From assembly GCA_043739385.1 (NCBI GenBank), contig JAYUED010000055.1:1-52682 (forward strand): a DNA stretch of 52,682 bases, given 5' to 3'. The notes below the pieces were generated by a model that saw only the letters and a list, made by a program, of their open reading frames with translations, was not told where the DNA came from and searched no databases. The position numbers and the translations under genes were made by a program. This document shows, piece by piece, positions 16,330 through 28,810 of this stretch (positions are counted from its first letter, which is position 1; the number at the start of each line of letters is the position of its first letter). The stretch comes from Defluviibacillus sp043739385. GTDB taxonomy: Bacteria > Pseudomonadota > Gammaproteobacteria > Burkholderiales > Burkholderiaceae_C.

Positions 16330-17178
16330 ATGCCTCAAACTTGGTTTGTCGAATCTCCACCACGCGGCCATGCGATTGATGCTGCGTCGGTTGCCATGCT
16401 GCTGGACGCTCCGCACGATGCGGCCCCAGCAGCGCAGATGCTCACCTTCCTGAATCAAATTGCGCCGGTTGAATACCTCTCGTTGGTGGAATACACCGCC
16501 AGCGACGCCCAACACACTGCACCGACTCTGATTGAAGGCCATGCGCACGGCCTGCACGCACGCGATGTAACGGCCGAGTGCTTTGCTATCTACCGCCGCA
16601 GCTACTGGCGAAGCGACCAAGCGACCCAAATTGCGCAGCATCTGCACAATAGCCAAGTCGACAGCAGGCCTGTGACTGCACTGCACTTTCACCCCGGCGA
16701 CATCCCGGTCGCAGCGTGGCGCGACGAGATTTACGACCGCGAACACCTGAGCGACCGTCTGAGCTTTATCTACGCACCGCTGCCCCACACTGCTTTTGCG
16801 ATCAACCTGTACCGTGACGACGCCATGGGCACTTTTCGGCCGGCCGAGATTGAGCGCCTACTGGCCGTGGCCACACTGCTTCGGCAGGTCCATCAGGGCG
16901 CCTTGCGCCTGGGTCAACGCGGGAATACGGTGCTCTTGAGTCTGGAGACGCGCATCGGCATGGCGCTGACAGCGATCAACAGTAAAGCGCCCACCTTGTC
17001 GCCCCGCGAGGCTGCGGTGTGCGCCCGCATCGCTTGCGGCATCAGCGCAGAGGGCATCGCCGCCGAACTGGGTATCGCGCCATCTACAGTTCTAACGCTG
17101 CGCAAGCGGGCCTATGCCAAGCTGGCTGATTTGGGTATGGGAAGCGGGCGGATGCAATTGGCTCGATTGACAGCCTAG
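16330..17178 (+). CDS. LuxR-family (GerE HTH) transcriptional regulator
   Basis: 282 aa. The C-terminal ~60 residues form a LuxR/GerE helix-turn-helix: TLSPREAAVCARIACGISAE, AAELGIAPSTVLTLRKRAYA, KL. The N-terminal ~200 residues match no sensor domain I recognise; they are not receiver- or acyl-homoserine-lactone-domain-like by eye. It sits 133 bp upstream of the VanA-like oxygenase gene in the same direction, with the oxygenase and a Bug receptor after it, so it may regulate that small set. Recognition of the regulator class is secure; the inducer is not known. Confidence 0.88.
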   Translation: MPQTWFVESPPRGHAIDAASVAMLLDAPHDAAPAAQMLTFLNQIAPVEYLSLVEYTASDAQHTAPTLIEGHAHGLHARDVTAECFAIYRRSYWRSDQATQIAQHLHNSQVDSRPVTALHFHPGDIPVAAWRDEIYDREHLSDRLSFIYAPLPHTAFAINLYRDDAMGTFRPAEIERLLAVATLLRQVHQGALRLGQRGNTVLLSLETRIGMALTAINSKAPTLSPREAAVCARIACGISAEGIAAELGIAPSTVLTLRKRAYAKLADLGMGSGRMQLARLTA

Positions 17179-17199
17179 CCAGCGCTGCTGGTCTTACGG

Positions 17200-17223
17200 C
17201 CATACAGCCATACAGCCATACAG
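17200..17223. repeat. Tandem 8-bp repeat ccatacag, three copies
   Basis: Three perfect consecutive copies in the 133-bp gap between the LuxR-type gene and the Rieske oxygenase gene, starting 22 bp after the regulator's stop codon. Position just upstream of the oxygenase makes a regulator-binding role conceivable. Confidence 0.95.
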
Positions 17224-17311
17224 CAACTGGACAATAACCCTGCCCGTCCCCTTCAAGGGGGACAACGTTTTCTCCCTTCGGCTCTACATTGCCGTCAAGG
17301 AGACAAAACCG

Positions 17312-18397
17312 ATGAGCAACAACCTTTGGCTGCGCAACTGCTGGTATGTGATCGCTTGGGACCACGAAATTCCAGACGCCAATTCCCCCGAACTGTTCAG
17401 CCGTATGGTGCTAGGCGAACCCGTTCTGGTGTATCGCCTCGCGAAAGCTGGCAAAAATGGCAACTTCGTTGCAATGGAAGACCGTTGTTGCCACCGCCTG
17501 GCGCCACTCTCCAAGGGCCGCAAGGAGGGGGATTGCGTGCGCTGCGGCTACCACGGTCTGAAATTTGATGCGCAGGGCATATGCGTGGAGGCACCAGGCA
17601 TTCCTCTAATCCCCGCTAAGGCAAGGGTCAAAACCTACCCAGTAGTGCTGCATAACAACTGGGTATTCGTCTGGATGGGCGACCCAGCCAAAGCCGACCA
17701 AGCCTTGTTACCCGACAACTTTTCGTGTGCTCACCCGGACTGGCAACACAAGCCTGGTTACCTGCACTACGACACGCCCTACCTGCTGATCTGCGACAAC
17801 CTGTTGGATTTTTCACACCTGAGCTATGTGCATGAAAAGACGCTGGGCGGCTCCACGATGATTGCGCAGGCCATACCCATCATCGAAAAAGTAGCTGGGC
17901 CGACCACCGACTGGTCGCAAATCGGTATCAAAGTATCGCGCCACGTCCCCGATGTGCCACCTCCGCCGTTCTACCAAAAGTTTCGCAGCTTTGACACCCA
18001 TCTGGACCGCTGGTTTGTCTATGATTTTTTGTTACCCGGCACGCTGCTGATGCATTCAGGTGGACGCCCTCTGAACGATGCTAAAGAAGATTTAAGCCGG
18101 GCGGTACAACTGCACAGCTGCCAAACGCTGACGCCAGAAACAGAAACCACCACCCACTACTTCTTCCAGCAGTCGCACCGAGCGGGCCTTGGTGACGACA
18201 CCGTGACCACGTCCATCTACAACAGCTTGGTCGCGGCTTTTGAGGAAGACCGCGACATGATTACTGCGCAGCACCACAACATTCAGCGCAATCCGGCGGC
18301 TCCTATGTTGCCGCTGGCGATGGATGCTGCGCTGGTGCAGTTCCGTCGCCTGCTATCGACACGCATCGAAATGGAGCGCAATCCACAGACGGTTTAA
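17312..18397 (+). CDS. Rieske aromatic oxygenase, VanA-like (O-demethylase oxygenase component family)
   Basis: 361 aa, the normal length for vanillate O-demethylase oxygenase relatives. The Rieske [2Fe-2S] ligands are CxH at 59-61 (DRCCH) and CxxH at 78-81 (CGYH). The mononuclear iron site is in CDNLLDFSHLSYVHEKTLGG (~161-180; two His plus upstream Asp). Such enzymes demethylate methoxylated aromatics or hydroxylate rings with electrons from a VanB-type reductase; no reductase gene is adjacent, so it must borrow one from elsewhere. A strong ribosome site (caaggagacaaaaccg) fixes the start. Substrate not determinable; the neighbouring Bug receptor suggests uptake of an organic acid. Confidence 0.88.
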   Translation: MSNNLWLRNCWYVIAWDHEIPDANSPELFSRMVLGEPVLVYRLAKAGKNGNFVAMEDRCCHRLAPLSKGRKEGDCVRCGYHGLKFDAQGICVEAPGIPLIPAKARVKTYPVVLHNNWVFVWMGDPAKADQALLPDNFSCAHPDWQHKPGYLHYDTPYLLICDNLLDFSHLSYVHEKTLGGSTMIAQAIPIIEKVAGPTTDWSQIGIKVSRHVPDVPPPPFYQKFRSFDTHLDRWFVYDFLLPGTLLMHSGGRPLNDAKEDLSRAVQLHSCQTLTPETETTTHYFFQQSHRAGLGDDTVTTSIYNSLVAAFEEDRDMITAQHHNIQRNPAAPMLPLAMDAALVQFRRLLSTRIEMERNPQTV

Positions 18398-18470
18398 GCC
18401 GTTTCATCCCTGTGGACTTGCCCCGGTAACAACAAACACGACCCCATAACCCCACCCAACGAGATACCTT

Positions 18471-19457
18471 ATGCGCCATCATTCCTTCTCAATTGCAATT
18501 AAATTCATAGCTGCTTGCGCCCTACTGATATGCTCTAACACCTCTTTCGGTCAAAATTTCCCCACCAAACCGCTGAGAATCGTCGTACCCTACCCGGCAG
18601 GCGGCGCGACAGACTATGTGGCACGGCTGGTAGGCGAGCGACTGTCTAAATCGCTAGGGCAGCCTGTGGTGGTGGACAACAAATCGGGCGCCGCCGGTGC
18701 GATTGGTGTCGCAGACGTAGCCAAGTCAGAGGCAGATGGCCACACACTGCTTTTCACCATTAACGACCCGCTAATAAATAACGTGGCGCTGTTCAAGACG
18801 CTGCCCTATGACCCGCAAAAAGACCTGGTTTTTGTGGGCCAAATCCTGCGCAGTCCCGCCCTGATTTCGGCCAACACGGCACTAGGGGTGAAGAACTTCG
18901 AAGACTTTCGCAAACTGGCGACACCCGCAGCCAAGCTCAGTTATGCATCCTGGGGTATCGGTGGCCTGGGTCATTTGGCTGGCGAGTCACTGAACCGGGA
19001 ATTAAAAGCGCAGATGGTTCACGTACCGCAGCGTGGCGAAGGCCCAGTCGTGATTGACCTGCTGGCCAACACCGTGAGCATTGGCCTCTCCAGCGTGGCA
19101 ACGGCCAAACAGCAGGTGACTGCCGGCAAAATTGTGCCGCTGGCGATGATGGGGCGAGAACGTTCCAGCGCCTTACCGAATATTCCGACGCTGCGCGAAC
19201 TGGGTTTTACCGATCCGCTGTACGACAGCAGTGTGTGGATGGCCGTCATGGTGCCTGCAAAAACGCCTGCAGCCGTCGTGCAACGGCTTGGCATTGAGAT
19301 TCGCGCTATCGCCAACAACCCAGAGGTTCGCAACCTGCTGATGGACCGTGGTTTCGAGATGATGGTGACGACACCAGAGCAAGCGCAGGCCAGTTACAAA
19401 ACCGAGTTCGACGTAATCACCAAGCGCATTCGAGAGCTAGGTATTGAGCAGCAGTAA
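18471..19457 (+). CDS. Bug-family (TctC-like) periplasmic substrate-binding protein
   Basis: 328 aa with a signal peptide (IKFIAACALLICSNTSFGQ) and Bug-family signatures: FPTKPLRIVVPYPAGGATDY, VVDNKSGAAGAIG and LRELGFTDPLYDSSVWMAV. These proteins bind carboxylates, often aromatic acids, in the periplasm for tripartite tricarboxylate transporters or as orphan receptors. There are no membrane components (TctA/TctB) nearby, which is common in Burkholderiales. It follows the Rieske oxygenase by 73 bp and likely binds that pathway's substrate. Confidence 0.92.
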   Translation: MRHHSFSIAIKFIAACALLICSNTSFGQNFPTKPLRIVVPYPAGGATDYVARLVGERLSKSLGQPVVVDNKSGAAGAIGVADVAKSEADGHTLLFTINDPLINNVALFKTLPYDPQKDLVFVGQILRSPALISANTALGVKNFEDFRKLATPAAKLSYASWGIGGLGHLAGESLNRELKAQMVHVPQRGEGPVVIDLLANTVSIGLSSVATAKQQVTAGKIVPLAMMGRERSSALPNIPTLRELGFTDPLYDSSVWMAVMVPAKTPAAVVQRLGIEIRAIANNPEVRNLLMDRGFEMMVTTPEQAQASYKTEFDVITKRIRELGIEQQ

Positions 19458-19508
19458 AACAGCAGTAATACCAATAGCGCCAGTGGCACTATGCCTTCAC
19501 ACCGCCCC

Positions 19509-23699
<4,191 letters not shown>

Positions 23700-23707
23700 G
23701 AGCGTAG

Positions 23708-25609
23708 TCAAAACTTAAACCCCAGCGTCATGTGCAGTCGCAAGCGCCGGGTGGCAACGCCGTAGGCCAAATCCAGTTGCAGCGGCCCCACGGGACTGCG
23801 GTAGCGCACGCCGGTGCCTAAGCCTACTTTGGCACGTAAGGTGGCCGCTTTGTCGCTCACCGCACCGGCGTCGATGAAGAAGGTGTTTTCCCAAGCTGAG
23901 CGCTGATTATTCAGGACCAAGGGACGCTGCCACTCCACGCTGCCGGTGGCGATAACGTGACCGGGGTCTACGCCACCACCGACCAAGGGCACGCCAATGC
24001 TGCGCAAGGCGTAGCCGCGCACAGTGTTGTCCCCACCAGTCAGAAACAGCTCGGTGGAAGGCACCGCTACTTCGCCACGTGCCCAGACCGCACCAAGTTC
24101 AGTTCGAAGGGCTAAACGACCTTGGTCTTTGTGGGTTTTATCGGCGGTAAGGGGCAGGTAATAGAGTCCCCGCACGCGGCTGCGCAGGTAGGGGCGTTTA
24201 GACTGTTCGAGCGTAAAGCCCGAGCCCAGCTCAAACCCTAGGCCGTAGCCACGCTCAGGGAAGAGCACATGGTCCAGGCGGTGCAGCGTCCAGACGAAAT
24301 TGGCGCTCAGCGCCGCTTGGCCTTCGGTCGGCGTGCCTGCAAAGGTGGTACGGGCTCGGTCGTATTGCACAAACAAGCTACGGCTAAAAGTAACGTTGTC
24401 CTGTGTTTGACCTGCCCGCAGCCGCTGGCTAAAGGTGATACCGCTGCTGTCTTCCTGGTTGTTGACGAGGCCAGACACCGCCCAGCGCCAACCGGCATCG
24501 TCCACGGGGGAGGTCAGCGCGGTTTGGGCGGATTGGTTATTGCGCGATACCGTCAACCCCGACACCGCCCGCCAGCGCAAGCCAGGAATACGGTGATCCG
24601 TGTGCTCAATACTCAGGCGGGCGCCGCTGTCGGTGCTGCCACCGATACCTAGAACGAGTTTTTGAAGTTCAATTTCACGCACTTTGACCTGCACCGAGGC
24701 GAGACCTGAGCCGAGGGGCAATTCATTTCCAGGCTCTACAAGGATGAACACCGAGGCAAAGTAGCCGCTGTTGGCAACACGGCGCTGGGCTTCGAGGACG
24801 TTGGCTAAATCGTAATTGCTGCCCAATGTGAGTCCCGCGAGGCGCACAAGGCGCTGCACGATCAACGGGTCATAACGCTCGGTGCCGCTGACCACGATTT
24901 CACCGATACGCAGCGCAGCGCCAGATTCGAACACCAAAGTGAGAGCGGCGCTGTTCGTCACTGGATCAATGTCGGCCAAGCTGTGGCTGATGCGCCCTGT
25001 GGGATACCGCTGAGCAGTAAGGGCTCGCACAGCGCGGTTTTTAGCGGCGTCCCAGTCGTTTTGGGTGAACGGCTGACCTGCCTGAAGGGCAAAAGCATCT
25101 TGAATCGCGTTGCGTTGGTCAGCCGCGTCAATGCGCTGGGCTATGTCGCCACTGAAGCTAAGCGCAACGCTGCTGATATGGGTCAATGGGCCGGGTTTAA
25201 CGGTGACGACAACTTGCGAAAGGGCGTTTTCGGGAGAAACGTTGGCGGGACTGTTGACGGCAATGTCGGCGGTGATGACCGGCGTCATGTAGCCCAAGGT
25301 AGCTAGCAGATTCGTGGCGTCAGCAGGCACTTGGGCAACAAGGCGAATCAACTCAGTGCGGTCCAGGTCGGGTAGGCTGCGAAAGCGTTGTAAGTCCAAG
25401 TGGGTGAGCAAAAAAGCCTGAAGTTGTGCAGGTGCATTGACGACCAGAGTGAATTTGACCTCTGGGGCCACCGCTTCAATGGCGCTCTCTGGCGATGCGT
25501 CGTCGCTTGAAACCTGCTGGGCGAAACTGGGGTTGCTCAAGACGATGAACAAGCACAGCAATCGCGCCAAAAAGGAACGCGGAAAGGGATGCGATTTCTG
25601 CAAGCTCAC
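23708..25609 (-). CDS. tamA: Outer-membrane assembly protein TamA (Omp85/BamA family)
   Basis: 633 aa. Signal peptide (FLARLLCLFIVLSNPSFAQ), then POTRA domains over ~50-300 (for example RIGEIVVSGTERYDPLIVQRL) and a C-terminal 16-stranded Omp85 barrel with LFLTGGDNTVRGYALRSIG and the terminal VGPLQLDLAYGV...TLGFKF ending in an aromatic residue. TamA forms the outer-membrane part of the TAM complex with TamB. It starts with GTG, overlapping the stop of the DUF350 gene (GTGA), and nearly abuts tamB, so the five genes are translationally linked at this end. Confidence 0.92.
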   Translation of the reverse strand: MSLQKSHPFPRSFLARLLCLFIVLSNPSFAQQVSSDDASPESAIEAVAPEVKFTLVVNAPAQLQAFLLTHLDLQRFRSLPDLDRTELIRLVAQVPADATNLLATLGYMTPVITADIAVNSPANVSPENALSQVVVTVKPGPLTHISSVALSFSGDIAQRIDAADQRNAIQDAFALQAGQPFTQNDWDAAKNRAVRALTAQRYPTGRISHSLADIDPVTNSAALTLVFESGAALRIGEIVVSGTERYDPLIVQRLVRLAGLTLGSNYDLANVLEAQRRVANSGYFASVFILVEPGNELPLGSGLASVQVKVREIELQKLVLGIGGSTDSGARLSIEHTDHRIPGLRWRAVSGLTVSRNNQSAQTALTSPVDDAGWRWAVSGLVNNQEDSSGITFSQRLRAGQTQDNVTFSRSLFVQYDRARTTFAGTPTEGQAALSANFVWTLHRLDHVLFPERGYGLGFELGSGFTLEQSKRPYLRSRVRGLYYLPLTADKTHKDQGRLALRTELGAVWARGEVAVPSTELFLTGGDNTVRGYALRSIGVPLVGGGVDPGHVIATGSVEWQRPLVLNNQRSAWENTFFIDAGAVSDKAATLRAKVGLGTGVRYRSPVGPLQLDLAYGVATRRLRLHMTLGFKF

Positions 25610-25827
25610 CCGTGGATAGCGGCAGCTACGATGATGCTTAGACCCAGCGACATGGCCGCCACTACCAGCCCCAACGCAACGTTTTGGTTTTCAACGATTT
25701 CATGCCACAGCTTGTAGGGAGTGAGCTTGTCAATCACGACAAAGCTAAGCCAAAAAATTACCACGCCAATTAAGGCAAATAAGATGGAGCCGAGTACGGC
25801 ACTGAGTCGCAAGCCTTCAAGTCCCAT
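25606..25827 (-). CDS. DUF350 small inner-membrane protein
   Basis: 73 aa with two hydrophobic helices (AVLGSILFALIGVVIFWLSF and NVALGLVVAAMSLGLSIIVA), the DUF350 pattern seen in E. coli YjfL. Its ATG has a good ribosome site (aggagatcctc). Its stop overlaps the tamA GTG start, so tamA translation may depend on it. DUF350 genes commonly sit with DUF4178 and spermidine synthase-like genes; here the DUF4178 gene is 54 bp upstream. Function unknown. Confidence 0.88.
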   Translation of the reverse strand: MGLEGLRLSAVLGSILFALIGVVIFWLSFVVIDKLTPYKLWHEIVENQNVALGLVVAAMSLGLSIIVAAAIHG

Positions 25828-25881
25828 GAGGATCTCCTAGAAAAATGTAACCACACCACAAACTGATAAGCACTGGGTGCA

Positions 25882-27435
25882 TCATTTATGCCCCCCACCG
25901 CCTGAAAACCCACCAAAAGCGCCACCCGAACTGCGCATTCCGCTGCCACTGCTAGTAGAGCGGCAATCTTGGGTGTTCGGGTCGCAACTGCTGCAACGTC
26001 GAATCAATAGGAGCAGCATAAAAATCGCCAGACAAATCACAAGAACGGTCAAAAAACTTTTGCCCGTTAACGTAGCTGTAGGTGCCACATCAGTTCGCTT
26101 GAGCAAATCAGCTTTGGCTTCGAGTTTGAAGGCCTGGACGACCAAAGCGCTGTCGATGTTGCCGCCGCTTGACCACGTCAACTCTTTGGGTGTTTGCTCC
26201 AGCGACAGCAGGCTCTTGCCATTAGCGAAGTCACGGTTAGACGTTTTTTGGCCGCGCTGCACGGGCCAGTAGAACTCACCAGCAACGTAAGTGGTCTCGG
26301 CCGTATAGGTGCTTTTGAGCGTGTAGCGTGTGCCTAAGTAGGTAACGCTTTGGCCAGTGCTGGGCATGTGGGGAGCACCAGTGGTGGGTTTGACCACGCT
26401 CCAGCCGTCCTCAGAGTCCACTAAAAAGTTGAATCCCCGCTTGGGGTTGTAGAGCAGGTATTCGCTCCAGCCAAAATACTCGTCGTCACCTTGCTCAACG
26501 CCCATACGGTGCTGAAAACCTACCACCTGCCAGGGCAGACCTTGCAGCACGCCTTGGCTGCCCAGCGGAATCAGCAGCTGTACAGGTTCATCTTGCAGAG
26601 CGTGCTGGAGTTGATTTCCGATGCCGGCGCTCAGGTCAATCAGGCACTTGCAACTGCCGCAAGTGATACTTTTAGTGGCAGTCAGCGTAACGGTGACGGG
26701 TGAGCCGCAGTTGGGGCAGTTGAACTGCTGGCCTTTGGCTTCTTGGGTGGAGGTGTCGCGCAGACCAACGAGTTTCAAATCGTCCAGAAGCACTTCGCGT
26801 CCCAAAAACAGCGCAGCAGGCTGGCTGCTGTAATCGATGCTGAGTACCTCGCCGTTGGCACTGCGCAGCTCGACCAGGGGAAAAGCCTGACCCAACGGGG
26901 GCAATTTAGGCAGCTCGCCTTGGGCGGCCAGCAGAATGGCGGCGTCGCTGCTGGTCACGGTGAAGGGCACACCATTGAAGGGGATGTTGACCCCGACTTG
27001 GAATTGCGCGGCAGGGGGTATGGCAAACGGCGCGGGCGCTGCTGTGCTGAATACGAAAGCACCGTTGTCTTCAGAAAGCGACGCGGTGCTGCCATCGTCC
27101 ATGGCCAATTGCCAATCGCTCCAATTGCCGCTTGCAGTTTTGTATTGAAGACGGCCTATGACGGTGAAGCCGGTACTTTGCCCTCCACTTTGTCCAACAT
27201 TCGGCACGGCCTGCTCGCGCTTCCACCTCCCTGAAGCCAACAATTGCAGCGAGCTGTAATCGTCAAACACCTCGGCCATCTTGCCGATGCGCGACAGTGT
27301 TTCACCATCACGCACCACCGTACTTTGGCAGTAGCTGCAAACAGCATGGGTTGATTGCGCGCTGCGGAACGCAACAGGCGCACCGCAGCCGGGGCAGGGC
27401 GCGGTGTAAGCGCGCAGGGGGACGGGTTCAGCCAC
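25882..27435 (-). CDS. DUF4178 membrane protein with two zinc ribbons
   Basis: 517 aa from GTG. Zinc-ribbon Cys pairs are seen at the N-terminus (CPGCGAP and CSYCQS) and near the middle (CPNCGSP and CGSCKC). DUF4178-type beta units follow each: VIGRLQYKTASGNWSDWQLA and VVGFQHRMGVEQ with YFGWSEYLLY. One C-terminal helix (FLTVLVICLAIFMLLLLIRR) is followed by a Cys/Ser/Gly-rich tail. The protein is likely a single-pass inner-membrane protein with a large cytosolic part. It follows the SPFH gene by 26 bp. Role unknown; family genes cluster with SPFH, DUF350 and spermidine synthase-like genes. Confidence 0.85.
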   Translation of the reverse strand: MAEPVPLRAYTAPCPGCGAPVAFRSAQSTHAVCSYCQSTVVRDGETLSRIGKMAEVFDDYSSLQLLASGRWKREQAVPNVGQSGGQSTGFTVIGRLQYKTASGNWSDWQLAMDDGSTASLSEDNGAFVFSTAAPAPFAIPPAAQFQVGVNIPFNGVPFTVTSSDAAILLAAQGELPKLPPLGQAFPLVELRSANGEVLSIDYSSQPAALFLGREVLLDDLKLVGLRDTSTQEAKGQQFNCPNCGSPVTVTLTATKSITCGSCKCLIDLSAGIGNQLQHALQDEPVQLLIPLGSQGVLQGLPWQVVGFQHRMGVEQGDDEYFGWSEYLLYNPKRGFNFLVDSEDGWSVVKPTTGAPHMPSTGQSVTYLGTRYTLKSTYTAETTYVAGEFYWPVQRGQKTSNRDFANGKSLLSLEQTPKELTWSSGGNIDSALVVQAFKLEAKADLLKRTDVAPTATLTGKSFLTVLVICLAIFMLLLLIRRCSSCDPNTQDCRSTSSGSGMRSSGGAFGGFSGGGGHK

Positions 27436-27461
27436 AGCGCAGATACAGACTTAACGTCGAC

Positions 27462-28520
27462 TTAAACCAGCTTCTTCAGCAGTTCAGTCTTTTTCGCATC
27501 AAACTCTTCAGGGGTCAAAATACCTTTGGCTTTAAGCTCGCCCAACTTTTCAAGGGTGGCCATGATGTCTTCTGGTTTCAGCGTATTCGCAACATTTGCT
27601 GCACCTTCTATAGCTGCCGATGAAGGTGCAACTTGCACAGGAACCTGATGCAAGCCAGATTGCAGGTTTTGGGCAAGTACCTGACCTAATGCCACGCCTG
27701 CACCCAAACCCATGGCGTCACCAGCTATGCCCCCACCGCCACCGCTTTGCACCATGCCAGGTATGGCCTGAGCTGTCTGATACTGCATGAATCTGCCCAT
27801 ATCGTTGCCGACCATGCCCATGCCAATTTTTTGATCGAGGATTTTTTGTAGCTCTTCGGGCAGCGAGACGTTTTGCACCGTCATGACTTCGAGCTTCAAA
27901 CCAATCTTGGCAAAGGCGGGTTCCAGCTCCTTCGTCAGCGCCTGGGCAAAGCTCATCTGGTTAGCCGCTAAGTCCAAGAAAGGAACGCCACTGGAGGCAA
28001 TGGCGTTGCTGATGTTTTGCAGCACCAGTCCACGCAGTTGGCCGTCCAGGTCACCGGTGGTGTAGACCTCACGCGTGCCTGCGATTTCGGTATGGAACAA
28101 CTTGGGATCGGCAATGCGGTAGGCATAGTTGCCGAAGGCACGCAGGCGAATAGCACCAAAGTCTTTGTCGCGGATGGTGATGGGCTGGGGGGTGCCCCAT
28201 TTTTGGTCTATCTGCTGGCGGGTGCTGAAGAAGTACACATCACTTTTGAAGGGGGACTCGAACAGCTTGTCCCAGTTCTTCAGGTATGTCAGCACGGGAA
28301 TGGTTTGGGTGCTGAGGGTGTACATGCCTGGGCCGAACACGTCAGCCACTTTGCCCTCGTTCACGAAAATCGCCATTTGCGATTCGCGCACGGTGAGCGA
28401 GGCCCCCATCTGGATTTCCATGCCGGCCATGGGAAAACGCCAAGCCAGGGTGCCGTCGTCGCTTTCAGTCCATTGAATGATGTCAATAAACTGTTTCTTA
28501 ATGAAGCTCATCAGTCCCAT
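27462..28520 (-). CDS. SPFH/Band-7 domain protein with C-terminal SHOCT domain
   Basis: 352 aa from the ATG at 28520, which has a proper ribosome site (gaggagatacgcc); a longer in-frame start at 28658 adds an unrelated arm. The N-terminal two-thirds is an SPFH-type domain (VRESQMAIFVNEGKVADVFG, FGAIRLRAFGNYAYRIADP). A Gly-rich linker follows and then a SHOCT helix pair (LEKLGELKAKGILTPEEFDA). No strong membrane helix is seen, so it is likely a peripheral or oligomeric membrane scaffold. It is the first gene of the five-gene minus-strand run leading to tamAB. Confidence 0.88.
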   Translation of the reverse strand: MGLMSFIKKQFIDIIQWTESDDGTLAWRFPMAGMEIQMGASLTVRESQMAIFVNEGKVADVFGPGMYTLSTQTIPVLTYLKNWDKLFESPFKSDVYFFSTRQQIDQKWGTPQPITIRDKDFGAIRLRAFGNYAYRIADPKLFHTEIAGTREVYTTGDLDGQLRGLVLQNISNAIASSGVPFLDLAANQMSFAQALTKELEPAFAKIGLKLEVMTVQNVSLPEELQKILDQKIGMGMVGNDMGRFMQYQTAQAIPGMVQSGGGGGIAGDAMGLGAGVALGQVLAQNLQSGLHQVPVQVAPSSAAIEGAANVANTLKPEDIMATLEKLGELKAKGILTPEEFDAKKTELLKKLV

Positions 28521-28810
28521 GGCGTATCTCCTCGTGCATGCTAAACGGGTCAATAAAAGCGCCTGCAAAGCCTTAAGTAGTCGTCCAATGGACGTAAACC
28601 CCGATAAAAATCTGCCTACGGCGCCTCTACCCGTGATGGTAGCGCAACCATATAGCACTTAGCTTGGGTATCAGCAGGGGTCTCCCCCTTGTAACTACGC
28701 AGATTCACTGACGCAACCCTAGCGCTGCCAAGCCTACAATTCAAAGCCCTTTCTGACGGCGAGCAAGGTTCGCGGTCAGTTGGGAAACAACGCCAGATAC
28801 CGGAGACCTC
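28521..28810. promoter_or_regulatory. Divergent intergenic region between the SPFH operon and maeB
   Basis: 290 bp without a convincing gene; the in-frame arm of the SPFH ORF covers part of it. A 13-bp near-perfect palindrome, cgtcca-a-tggacg at 28582-28594, lies 62 bp upstream of the SPFH start and could be an operator. Promoters for both divergent units must lie here, but I could not place -35/-10 boxes with confidence. Confidence 0.4.
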
